Source: an uncultured Eubacteriales bacterium (lineage in GTDB: Bacteria > Bacillota > Clostridia > Oscillospirales > Oscillospiraceae). From it: a stretch of DNA of 10,926 nt. The DNA lies in NCBI GenBank assembly GCA_900550585.1, contig URST01000068.1, positions 1-10,926 on the forward strand. Direction: 5' to 3'. The notes under the pieces were generated by a model. The model made no database searches and was not told the origin of the DNA. It saw nothing but the letters and a program-made list of their open reading frames with translations. Both the position numbers and the translations under genes were made by a program. This document shows, one piece after another, positions 4,972 through 10,926 of the stretch (position 1 is its first letter; each line of letters starts with the position of its first letter).

Positions 4972-6663
4972 ATGTCCCGTTCTGCACATATCTCCACGCT
5001 CCGCTGGCTCCAATCCGTAACGGGCCGCACCGGAGGCCTGGCCCTCTGGCTGCTGCTGGTGCAGTCCGTTCTGGCGCTGTGCGGTGTAGCCTACGCACTG
5101 GTGCTGCGAGCGCTGATCGACGCCGCTGTGGCCGGCCTGCGTCCCCAGTTCCTGCGCAGCGCCGCGTGGCTCATCGGCCTGATCCTGTTCCAGATCGCCC
5201 TGCGCGCCGTGGAGCGCCATCTCAGCGAATATACCCGGGCCACCCTTGAAAACCGCTTCAAGTCCCGGCTCTTTGCCACACTGCTGCAAAAGGACTACGC
5301 CTCCGTGTCCGCTGTCCACTCCGGCGAGTGGCTCAACCGCCTGACATCGGACACCGCCGTGGTGGCCGATGCCATGACGCAGGTGCTGCCCGGCGCCGCT
5401 GGGATGCTGGTGCGGCTCCTTGCCGCCGCCGCGGTGCTGCTGTACATGGAACCGCGCCTTGCCGCCGTCATCCTGCCCGCCGGCGCGGTGCTGGCCCTTC
5501 TGGCAACGGTCTTTCGCCGCACCCTCAAGCGCCTGCACAAGCAGATCCAGGAGTCCGACGGCCGCCTGCGCGTCTATCTGCAGGATGGCCTGTCCAGCCT
5601 GCTGGTGGTGCGCATCTTCGACCGCCGCAAAGCCGTGTCGGAGGAGGCTGCCGCCCGGATGGACGCACATCGCGCTGACCGCATGCGCCGCACCCGGTTC
5701 TCCAATCTCTGCAACGTGGGCTTTAGCGGCGCCATGTACGGCTTTATGCTGTTCGGCGTCATCTACTGCGGCAGCGGTATCCTCCACGGCACCATGAGCT
5801 ACGGTGCCTTCGCCGCCGTGCAGCAGCTCATCACCCAGATACAGGGTCCCTTCGCCAATCTCACCGGCTACCTTCCCCGCTTCTATGCCATGCTGGCCAG
5901 TGCCGACCGCCTTCGGGAGGCGGAGGACTTCCCGGACGATCTCGCCGCCGCCCCCGTTCCCGCTCCGGAGATACAGCGCTTTTACCGGCAGGACCTGCTG
6001 GCCTTCGGCCTGCGGGACGCCTGCTTCACCTACCCCAGCCGGGGTACGGACGGCGCGCCGCCCCTGCCTGCGGCCTCCCATCTGGATCTCACCGTGGAAA
6101 AGGGCTGCTATCTGGCGCTGACCGGCCACTCCGGCTGCGGCAAGAGCACGTTGCTGAAGCTGCTGATGGCGCTTTACCCGCTGGACAGCGGCCAGTGCTT
6201 CCTGCAAAGCCGCGACGGAGAGCAGCCTCTGACCGCCGCGTGGCGCGGCCTGTTCTCCTATGTGCCCCAGGGTAGCCAGCTGCTCAGCGGCACTGTCCGC
6301 CAGATCGTCTCCTTCTCCGACGCAGCCGCCGCCCGAGACGAGTCCCGGATCCGGCAGGCACTGCGCATCGCCTGTGCGGAGAACTTCGTGGACGCGCTGG
6401 AGCAGGGGCTGGACACGCCGCTGGGCGAGCGCGGCGCCGGTCTGTCCGAGGGACAGCTCCAGCGTCTGGCCATCGCCCGTGCCGTATTCTCTGACCGTCC
6501 CATCCTGCTGCTGGACGAGGCCACCAGCGCACTGGACGAGACCACGGAGGTGCAGTTGCTGGCCAACCTGCGGCAGATGACGGACAAAACGGTACTCATC
6601 GTGACCCACCGCCCTGCCGCCCTGGCCATCGTGGATCGCATCGTGGAGCTGGCCGATGCCTGA
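4972..6663 (+). CDS. ABC transporter, fused permease and ATPase (half-transporter)
   Basis: This 563-residue protein has an N-terminal exporter-type membrane domain (hydrophobic stretches near 22-45, 63-78, 142-160, 164-180, 249-270) and a C-terminal ATPase domain. The latter shows Walker A GHSGCGKST (385-393), Q-loop YVPQ (Q433), signature LSEGQ (491-495), Walker B ILLLDE (511-516), D-loop SALD and H-loop THR (H546). It should act as a homodimer in the inner membrane. There is no N-terminal C39 peptidase domain, so it cannot trim a leader peptide itself. The ATG has a strong GGGAGGA site. It is the first gene of a four-gene operon with an HPr-kinase-like protein, a PqqD-like protein and an S26-like peptidase, which suggests export of a modified peptide, but the substrate is not shown by sequence. 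Confidence 0.93.
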   Translation: MSRSAHISTLRWLQSVTGRTGGLALWLLLVQSVLALCGVAYALVLRALIDAAVAGLRPQFLRSAAWLIGLILFQIALRAVERHLSEYTRATLENRFKSRLFATLLQKDYASVSAVHSGEWLNRLTSDTAVVADAMTQVLPGAAGMLVRLLAAAAVLLYMEPRLAAVILPAGAVLALLATVFRRTLKRLHKQIQESDGRLRVYLQDGLSSLLVVRIFDRRKAVSEEAAARMDAHRADRMRRTRFSNLCNVGFSGAMYGFMLFGVIYCGSGILHGTMSYGAFAAVQQLITQIQGPFANLTGYLPRFYAMLASADRLREAEDFPDDLAAAPVPAPEIQRFYRQDLLAFGLRDACFTYPSRGTDGAPPLPAASHLDLTVEKGCYLALTGHSGCGKSTLLKLLMALYPLDSGQCFLQSRDGEQPLTAAWRGLFSYVPQGSQLLSGTVRQIVSFSDAAAARDESRIRQALRIACAENFVDALEQGLDTPLGERGAGLSEGQLQRLAIARAVFSDRPILLLDEATSALDETTEVQLLANLRQMTDKTVLIVTHRPAALAIVDRIVELADA

Positions 6664-6672
6664 AAGGAGAGG
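6664..6672 (+). promoter_or_regulatory. Ribosome-binding site favouring a TTG start
   Basis: AAGGAGAGG lies 4 bases before TTG at 6677, just after the ABC stop codon. An upstream ATG at 6656 has a weaker GGAG (6645-6648). The stronger site argues for TTG, but 6656 stays possible. Confidence 0.5.
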
Positions 6673-6676
6673 TATT

Positions 6677-7453
6677 TTGGAGAATTTTTTCCTCAGCGCC
6701 GCCGGCATCCCGGCGGAGGTCACCGCCCGCTATCCACTGACGCGCCGGCTCTGCCGGGATTACGAGCTGCCCGCGCCTGACGCGCCGGTACCCATCACCG
6801 TTTCCGTCTCTCCGGAGGAGATGACGCGCATGGCTGCCTCCGGCGACCTGCACCAGCCCTCCCCCGCTTATCTGGAGTTTCTCTGCGTACAGGATCAGCT
6901 GGCATCACAGCTCCCCGCCTTCGGGCGTTTCCTCATGCACGGCGCGGCCATCGCCTACAACGGCGCCGCCTACCTGTTCACCGCTCCCAGCGGTACGGGT
7001 AAAAGCACCCATATCCGCCTGTGGCGGCAGTACCTGGGCAGCGGCGTCTCCGTCATCAACGGCGACAAGCCCTTCCTCTCGCTGGAGGAGGACGGCACCA
7101 TCCGCGTCTGGGGCTCCCCCTGGGCCGGGAAGGAGGGCTGGCAGCAGCCCACCAGCGCCCCGCTGCGGGGCGTCTGCCTGCTGGAGCGCGGCGCAGACCG
7201 CATCTGCCGCCTGTCTCCCGCTGCGGCGTTGGAGACGCTGTTCTGCCAGATCTACCACCGGGACGACCCCGCGCTGGAATACAGGACGCTGGGCTTTCTG
7301 GACACGCTGCTGCGCACCGTTCCTGTCTGCCGTCTTTCCTGCGGTATGACGGAGAACGCCGTCCGCTGCAGCTTCGAGGCCATGACCGGCCTATCCTATG
7401 AAACTGAGCGCCGCCCTGACGCGGCCAACGAAGAAGGAAGTGTATTTGCATGA
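6677..7453 (+). CDS. HPr kinase-like P-loop protein
   Basis: This 258-residue protein (TTG start; 265 residues if the ATG at 6656 is used) resembles the HPr kinase/PEP-carboxykinase-like kinases found beside PqqD-type genes. It has LMHGAAIAYNGAAYLFTAPSG (about 86-106), with the P-loop APSGTGKST (103-111) and HIRLW after it. NGDKPFL (128-134) and GSPWAGKEGW (146-155) follow, corresponding to the acidic and PW-GK loops of the family. It lacks the N-terminal domain of true HprK and is not next to ptsH or lgt, so HPr is unlikely to be its substrate. Related proteins in some lasso peptide clusters (for example the paeninodin-type kinase) phosphorylate the peptide. Here the target is unknown. Its stop overlaps the next start by 4 bases (ATGA), indicating coupling. 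Confidence 0.82.
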   Translation: MENFFLSAAGIPAEVTARYPLTRRLCRDYELPAPDAPVPITVSVSPEEMTRMAASGDLHQPSPAYLEFLCVQDQLASQLPAFGRFLMHGAAIAYNGAAYLFTAPSGTGKSTHIRLWRQYLGSGVSVINGDKPFLSLEEDGTIRVWGSPWAGKEGWQQPTSAPLRGVCLLERGADRICRLSPAAALETLFCQIYHRDDPALEYRTLGFLDTLLRTVPVCRLSCGMTENAVRCSFEAMTGLSYETERRPDAANEEGSVFA

Positions 7454-7716
7454 AGATCAGATCCGGTTTTATCCTCCGGGAGGTGCTGGGCAGCCCCATG
7501 GTGGTGGCCACCGGCGATGCCGCCCGGAATTTCCGCGGCATGATCAAGCTCAACGAGACGGCGGGCTTTATCTGGCGCTGCCTGCAGGACGGCCTGACGG
7601 AGCCGCAGATCGTGGAGAAAATGACAGAGACCTACGACGTGTCGCCGGAGAAGGCCGCCGCCGATGTGGCCGCTCTCCTCCGCCAGATGGACGAGCACGG
7701 CTTTCTGGAGCCATGA
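7450..7716 (+). CDS. PqqD-like peptide-binding protein (RRE family)
   Basis: This 88-residue protein fits the PqqD family, small winged-helix proteins that bind leader peptides and present them to modifying enzymes. The hallmark LNETAGFIW (34-42) is preceded by a short beta region (FILREVLGSPMVVATGD) and followed by helices (EPQIVEKMTETYDV, EKAAADVAALLRQMDEHGFLE). Length is normal. It overlaps both neighbours by ATGA. No PqqA, PqqE (radical SAM), lasso B2 protease or asparagine-synthetase-like cyclase is in the window, so it is not a PQQ locus here. It probably serves the adjacent kinase-like or peptidase-like protein; that is inference from the operon. Confidence 0.87.
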   Translation: MKIRSGFILREVLGSPMVVATGDAARNFRGMIKLNETAGFIWRCLQDGLTEPQIVEKMTETYDVSPEKAAADVAALLRQMDEHGFLEP

Positions 7717-8147
7717 CGGATAATACCCGTATTGAGGACATCCTGCAGCAGGAGGGCTTTTACACCTCCACCACCCGAGGCGTCAGCATGTACCCCATGC
7801 TGCGCGACGGCCGCGACACCGTCATCATCCGCCCGCCGGAGGGCCGCCTGCGGAAGTACGATGTGCCCCTGTACCGCGTGGGGCCGAAGTATGTCCTGCA
7901 CCGCGTCATCCGGGTACTGCCGGAGGGCTATGTGATCCGGGGAGACAACTGCCTGCAAAAGGAGCGTATCCGCGACGCGCAGGTCATCGGCGTGCTTACC
8001 GGCTTCTACCGGGATGACCGCCCGGTGGATCTGTCCGGCCCCGGCTACCGGCTGTACTGCCGGGTCTGGTGTGTCCTCTCCCCTCTCTGGCGGCTCTGCC
8101 GCCGGGCACGGGGCGCGGCGGCTGCCCTGCTGCGCAGGTTGATATAG
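7713..8147 (+). CDS. S24/S26-type serine peptidase-like protein
   Basis: This 144-residue protein carries a signal-peptidase-like fold. TTRGVSMYPMLRDG (20-33) contains the presumed nucleophile S25 in the SMxPML box, VLHRVIRV (61-68) has His (H63) where bacterial signal peptidase I has Lys, and VIRGDN (74-79) is the GDN box with D78. The His form recalls ER/SipW-type signal peptidases with a Ser-His arrangement. There is no clear N-terminal membrane anchor; a hydrophobic C-terminal stretch (about 113-143, YRLYCRVWCVLSPLWRLC then arginines) may bind the membrane. As the last gene of the operon, after PqqD, it is a candidate to cleave a leader peptide. A terminator follows about 30 bases later. 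Activity is untested, and a non-catalytic role is possible. Confidence 0.78.
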   Translation: MTDNTRIEDILQQEGFYTSTTRGVSMYPMLRDGRDTVIIRPPEGRLRKYDVPLYRVGPKYVLHRVIRVLPEGYVIRGDNCLQKERIRDAQVIGVLTGFYRDDRPVDLSGPGYRLYCRVWCVLSPLWRLCRRARGAAAALLRRLI

Positions 8148-8176
8148 TAACCGTGTGATGACCTACCGGATAGCCG

Positions 8177-8210
8177 AAAGAGGCAGCAGCGCAATTGCTG
8201 TTGTCTCTTT
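8177..8210 (+). terminator. Terminator of the ABC/HprK/PqqD/S26 operon
   Basis: A 14-bp stem with two G-U pairs (8177-8190 with 8197-8210) around loop GCAATT is followed by TCTTGCGTTT. It lies 30 bases after the peptidase stop. The 7-bp inverted repeats GTGTGAT (8153-8159) and ATCACAC (8228-8234) flank it. On the minus strand it could also stop transcripts from the integrase fragment, but with a poor T tail. Confidence 0.7.
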
Positions 8211-8218
8211 TCTTGCGT

Positions 8219-8395
8219 TTAGGGGGGATCACACAGCAGCCGGACAATCATCAAGTATGTTTGAATGTGCGCCTCCTGCTCACAAAAAAGCAAAAAGAGA
8301 TTGAGGCTGTTCCGATACCCGCGAATGGTCTTTGGGGTATATTTTCTAACCTCAATCTCAATTAAGTATTCTCTGATAGCGGCGCTGATTTTCAT
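8219..8395 (-). pseudogene. Tyrosine integrase, truncated N-terminal remnant
   Basis: A 58-residue frame starts at ATG 8393-8395 with an excellent AAAGGAGG site (8403-8410, 7-base spacing). It begins MKISAAIREYLIEIEVRKYT and continues PKTIRGYRNSLNLFLLFCEQ. This is the start of the core-binding domain of Firmicutes tyrosine recombinases, as I recall them, whose full length is about 300 residues. After about EAHIQ (around base 8258) the sequence no longer looks like the family and stops soon. The whole catalytic domain (R...HxxR...Y) is missing from the window. It is therefore a 5' remnant, left by deletion or excision of a mobile element between the ABC operon and yebC. It is distinct in sequence from the intact recombinase at 3038-4069. 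The frame is open, so a short protein may still be made. Confidence 0.7.
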
Positions 8396-8537
8396 GTCAT
8401 TTCCTCCTTTGGTATGTCGCAATCAAAGGGGAATGTATATCACAGCGCAATCCATATATTTCGCAGCCGCGAAATTTTAGTTCCGAAAAAGCGCCGTTTT
8501 ACTGAAAATCAGTTTCTCTTTCGCAGGAAAAGTTCAA
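8396..8537. other. Spacer between yebC and the integrase remnant
   Basis: This 142-base AT-rich spacer holds the remnant's AAAGGAGG site and a weak hairpin ATTTCGC/GCGAAAT (8458-8475) with loop AGCC. A 5-bp ACTGA/TCAGT element follows the yebC stop. No convincing terminator for yebC and no clear promoter for the remnant is seen. Confidence 0.45.
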
Positions 8538-9272
8538 TCAATCCTGCTGCCAGTTATGCCAGACGTTCTGCACGTCCTCGTTGTCGTCCAGCATGTCCAG
8601 CAGCTTGGTCATGCTGCGGACATCGTCCTCATTGGTCATGGTGATATAGTTCTGGGGCACCATCTCGATCTCGGCGCTCTCGAAGGTGTAGCCCTTCTCC
8701 TCCAGCGCCTTGACCACATCGTTGAAGCTGTCCGGGTCGGTGGTGACCTCGAACACGGGGCCGTCGGCCTCCATGTCCTCGGCGCCGGCGTCCAGCGCAT
8801 CCATCATGACGGTATCCTCGTCCAGCTCATCGTCCTCGTTGTTGATGACGATGACGCCCTTGCGGTCAAAGGACCAGCTGACGCAGCCCTGCGCGCCCAT
8901 GCCCTTGCCGAACTTATCAAAGTAGTGACGGATCTCCGGAGCGGTGCGCTGGCGGTTATCGGTCAGCGCCTCCACGATAACGGCAATGCCGCAGGGGCCG
9001 TAGCCCTCGTAGGTGACGGACTCGTAGTTATCGGTGTTGCCGGAGCCCAGCGCCTTGTCGATGGTGCGCTTGATATTGTCGTTGGGCATATTGGCTGCCT
9101 TGGCCTTGGCCACCACGGTAGCCAGCCGGGAGTTGTTGGCGGGGTCGCCGCTGCCGCCCTGCTTGACGGCCACGATGATCTCCTTGGCGATCTTCGTAAA
9201 GGTAGCGGAGCGCTTGGCGTCAGCCGCGCCCTTGGTCTTTTGGATATTGTGCCACTTGGAATGTCCGGACAT
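8538..9272 (-). CDS. yebC: YebC/PmpR family (TACO1-like) protein
   Basis: This 244-residue protein has the invariant family start MSGHSKWHNIQKTKGAADAK and the following RSATFTKIAKEI, then the NMPNDNIKRTIDKALG and YEGYGPCGIAVIVEALTDNR blocks. GCVSWSFDRKGVI and an acidic stretch (INNEDDELDED) follow, then a C-terminal domain ending NVWHNWQQD. Length and domain order are normal. Members are annotated as transcriptional regulators, and recent work on relatives links the family to translation of proline-rich stretches; which applies here cannot be read from the sequence. The gene starts 3 bases after the nif3-like stop, with GGAGAAG in front, so it is translated within the same operon. Confidence 0.96.
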   Translation of the reverse strand: MSGHSKWHNIQKTKGAADAKRSATFTKIAKEIIVAVKQGGSGDPANNSRLATVVAKAKAANMPNDNIKRTIDKALGSGNTDNYESVTYEGYGPCGIAVIVEALTDNRQRTAPEIRHYFDKFGKGMGAQGCVSWSFDRKGVIVINNEDDELDEDTVMMDALDAGAEDMEADGPVFEVTTDPDSFNDVVKALEEKGYTFESAEIEMVPQNYITMTNEDDVRSMTKLLDMLDDNEDVQNVWHNWQQD

Positions 9273-9275
9273 AGT

Positions 9276-10061
9276 TTACTTCTCCTTTATGCAGTATTGG
9301 ATGACCTCGCTGCTGTGCGCGGTCGTTTTTATAACGGTGGCTGCGGGAAACGCCTTTTGCAGGTACTCCACCAGGGGGGCGCAGATCACATCCTCCGTGG
9401 GGAAATGCCCCGCATCGATGAGGTTCAGCGCCGTGGTATCCAGAAAATCGTGATACCGCAGGTCGGAGGTCACAAAGGTGTCGCAGCCGGCGGCAATAGC
9501 CTGGGGAATATAGTCGCCGCAGGCGCCGCCGCCCACCGCCACGCGGTGAACAGGCCTGCCGCAGTCCGTATACCGGAGACCATTGCATCCTAAAGATTCT
9601 ATCACAAAATGGGTGAACTCCACAAGGGGTATTTCACATTTTAACGTGCCGATCCGCCCGATTTTTTCTTCTGTCAGCGGCGAAAGGCCTTCAAGTCCCA
9701 GTTTTTCGGCCAGCACATCGTTGACGCCGCCGTCCGCCGCGTCCAGATTGGTGTGCATGCAGATGGCGGAGACGCGGTTTTCCGCCAGCTTCGTCAGGAT
9801 GCGGCCCTGCCGGTCGTCGGTGCGCAGGGTCTGGACCGGGTGCCATGTGCAGTTCATCACCGGATGGTGGGACACGATGAGATCGAAGCCGCCGTCCACA
9901 GCCTCCTGCACCACCTGCTCCGTGATGTCCAGTGACACCAGGATGCGGCGCACCTCTCTGTCGGGACCGCCCACCAGATGCCCCACATTGTCCCAGCTCT
10001 CCGCCAGGTGGCGGGGCGCCCAGTCAAAAAGCGCGTGCTCCACTTGCTGTACAGTTATCAT
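9276..10061 (-). CDS. Nif3-like dinuclear metal-centre protein
   Basis: This 261-residue protein belongs to the Nif3/YqfO family (also annotated GTP cyclohydrolase 1 type 2 homologue), which forms a toroidal hexamer with two metals per subunit. Visible motifs are SWDNVGHLVG (22-31), VSLDIT (42-47), SHHPVMN (64-70, metal ligands H65, H66), CMHTNLDAADGGVND (101-115, H103, D107), TSDLRYHD (198-205) and LIDAGHFPTED (214-224, H219, E223). The complete ligand set suggests an intact metal site. Its length (about 260) is the short form, without the extra CutA1-like domain of some Firmicutes homologues of about 370 residues. Its start overlaps the trmK stop by 4 bases. Cellular role unsettled in the family. 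Confidence 0.93.
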   Translation of the reverse strand: MITVQQVEHALFDWAPRHLAESWDNVGHLVGGPDREVRRILVSLDITEQVVQEAVDGGFDLIVSHHPVMNCTWHPVQTLRTDDRQGRILTKLAENRVSAICMHTNLDAADGGVNDVLAEKLGLEGLSPLTEEKIGRIGTLKCEIPLVEFTHFVIESLGCNGLRYTDCGRPVHRVAVGGGACGDYIPQAIAAGCDTFVTSDLRYHDFLDTTALNLIDAGHFPTEDVICAPLVEYLQKAFPAATVIKTTAHSSEVIQYCIKEK

Positions 10062-10753
10062 CCTTTACACCTCTTTCTCTCCAGTTCCTCCGTCAGCGCG
10101 TCTATCCGCGCCGCCTGCGCGGCGGCGTCCGGAGCGTTGCTGCGGCGCAGCCCTTCCGCGGAGCGGCGCAGCTTGGCCGCATGCTCCGACAGATAGGCGC
10201 CGTACAGCGGGTCGCCCGCCAGCAGAATGCCGCACAGGGCCTCCGCATCCGTCAGAGTGCGGTATGCGCCGCCTGTCACCGTCAGGACAGGATAAATGCG
10301 GCCCTTGTCCTCCACCAGATGCTCATCTGTAAAGGTATATCCGTTGTCAGTCAGCCAACGACGCAGGTCCGCAGCCTTTGTCATGGGCTGGAGCAGCAGC
10401 GTATGGCGGCCATCCCTCGTCCACAAGGCCTCCTGCAGGATGGCAATGATCGTCTCGCCGCCCATGCCGGCGATGACGACGACATCCGTCTCTTCCGGGG
10501 CGATGGCGGACAAGCCGGGACACAGACGGAAGTCGATACGCTCCACACCGTACTGCGCCGCCGTGCGGCGGGCGTGCTCCAGCGGCTCCGCTCCGATGTC
10601 GGAGGCAATGGCGGAGGTGATCCGCCCCTGCTGCAGCAGCGACACCGGCAGATAGCCATGGTCGGTGCCCACGTCCGTCAGGCGGCTGCCCTCCGGCACC
10701 AGCCGGGCCAGCAGAGCCAGGCGGGGCTGCAGGGCCAGTTGCTTATGTTCCAT
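10058..10753 (-). CDS. trmK: tRNA (adenine(22)-N1)-methyltransferase TrmK
   Basis: This 231-residue protein is a class I SAM-dependent methyltransferase of the TrmK family, which methylates N1 of A22 in tRNAs. It shows the SAM-binding motif I as LTDVGTDHGYLPVSLL (25-40), ASDIGAEPLEHAR (50-62), IAGMGGETI (94-102) in place of motif IV, and LLLQPM (119-124). A C-terminal helical, charged region (about 180-231) fits the coiled-coil domain of the family. Length is normal. The ATG at 10753 has GGGAG in front. It overlaps nif3 by ATGA. In Bacillus subtilis the homologous pair yqfN-yqfO lies close to sigA, so sigA may be near upstream here, but the adjoining gene is a DUF1858 protein instead. Confidence 0.93.
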   Translation of the reverse strand: MEHKQLALQPRLALLARLVPEGSRLTDVGTDHGYLPVSLLQQGRITSAIASDIGAEPLEHARRTAAQYGVERIDFRLCPGLSAIAPEETDVVVIAGMGGETIIAILQEALWTRDGRHTLLLQPMTKAADLRRWLTDNGYTFTDEHLVEDKGRIYPVLTVTGGAYRTLTDAEALCGILLAGDPLYGAYLSEHAAKLRRSAEGLRRSNAPDAAAQAARIDALTEELERKRCKG

Positions 10754-10776
10754 TTCTCTCCCTCAACACAGAAAGC

Positions 10777-10802
10777 GCCACGCATACAGCCGTATGCGTG
10801 GC
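10777..10802 (-). terminator. Terminator of the DUF1858 gene
   Basis: A perfect 11-bp stem (10777-10787 with 10792-10802, GCCACGCATAC / GTATGCGTGGC) around loop AGCC is followed on the minus strand by GCTTTCTGTGTTG. It lies just after the DUF1858 stop and about 24 bases before the trmK start. The T tail is weak, so some read-through into trmK is likely. Confidence 0.65.
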
Positions 10803-10813
10803 GGCTCCTCTGT

Positions 10814-10926
10814 TTATTCCGCGACAGGCTTGTTGGCTTCCTCGTTGACGACGGCCAGCAGCTTGTCCACGTCGATGCCGTGAACGGCGCAGGCCTCCTC
10901 CACCGTCTCGCCGCGGGAGGAGGGGC
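10814..10926 (-). CDS. DUF1858 domain-containing protein, C-terminal end (partial)
   Basis: The frame enters from the right edge and stops with TAA at 10814-10816, leaving 36 residues that begin PSSRGETVEEACAVHGIDVD and end KPVAE. The run RGETVEEACAVHGIDVDKLL fits the end of the DUF1858 / hybrid-cluster-protein-associated disulfide domain (TIGR03980-like), whose usual form is GCP-S-GE--EEA---HGID---LL. The CxxC-type cysteines expected just before PSSRG lie outside the window. The function in the family is a proposed redox or NO-related role. The stand-alone length (about 70 residues) cannot be checked here. Confidence 0.75.
   Translation of the reverse strand, partial: PSSRGETVEEACAVHGIDVDKLLAVVNEEANKPVAE

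Noticed and set aside
4642..6723. Long minus-strand open frame (693 codons) across the ABC transporter and tRNA
   Set aside because: It runs through a tRNA, two promoters and opposite a well-supported ABC gene; the composition is that of an antisense shadow.
8265..8480. 71-codon plus-strand ORF after the peptidase as a possible precursor peptide
   Set aside because: It is antisense to the integrase remnant, lies beyond the operon terminator and has no ribosome site.
8532..8539. Third copy of GATTGAAC (minus strand) at the yebC stop, near the integrase remnant
   Set aside because: Only 8 bases match the palindrome arm and the following bases differ; one such match in 11 kb is plausible by chance.
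8556..9593. Plus-strand open frame (345 codons) opposite yebC and nif3
   Set aside because: It is antisense to two recognised genes, with a repetitive Val/Leu/His/Gly composition and no motif.
1..10926. CRISPR array or insertion sequence ends
   Set aside because: No regularly spaced repeats with unique spacers and no transposase or paired terminal repeats were seen.

Overview
The window looks like the chromosome of a GC-rich, Gram-positive gut-type clostridium (Oscillospiraceae or a close relative; this placement is inference). The signs are AGGAGG-type ribosome sites, sigma-A-like promoters (TTGACA / TATAAT with 17-nt spacers), split two-subunit transketolases, a tRNA-Arg(ACG) with encoded CCA, and a trmK-nif3 gene pair of Firmicutes type. 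No CRISPR array, rRNA or complete insertion sequence is visible.

Layout. (1) 1-650, plus strand: the 3' end of a class II fructose-bisphosphate aldolase gene, then a GNAT acetyltransferase, closed by a strong hairpin terminator shared with the convergent genes. (2) 650-2470, minus strand: transketolase N- and C-terminal subunits as a two-gene operon with its own promoter, divergent from a small stand-alone amidase-domain protein (2517-3020, plus). (3) 3038-4069, minus: a Xer-type tyrosine recombinase whose terminator overlaps its own stop codon. Upstream lies an almost 600-base AT-richer gene-free stretch with a perfect 30-nt palindrome, a degenerate copy exactly 100 bases further on, and a run of hairpins ending at tRNA-Arg(ACG) (4661-4737, minus). 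(4) 4870-8210, plus: a four-gene operon with a near-consensus promoter, ABC half-transporter, HPr-kinase-like P-loop protein, PqqD-like protein and S26-type serine peptidase-like protein, tightly coupled and closed by a terminator. (5) 8219-8395, minus: a 5' remnant of a second tyrosine integrase. (6) 8538-10926, minus: yebC, nif3-like and trmK in a tight operon, preceded by the end of a DUF1858 (redox-disulfide) gene with its own terminator.

How the parts work together. The fba and transketolase genes belong to glycolysis and the pentose phosphate pathway. The trmK/nif3/yebC block is housekeeping (tRNA modification, metal-protein of unclear role, translation/regulation factor). The two most interesting parts are the ABC/HprK-like/PqqD/S26 cassette, which has the components of a peptide-modifying, processing and export system but no visible precursor peptide or lasso cyclase/protease, and the palindromic pair upstream of the tyrosine recombinase, which has the arm-spacer-arm form of a recombination core site. 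Both functional readings are inference from gene content and sequence symmetry.
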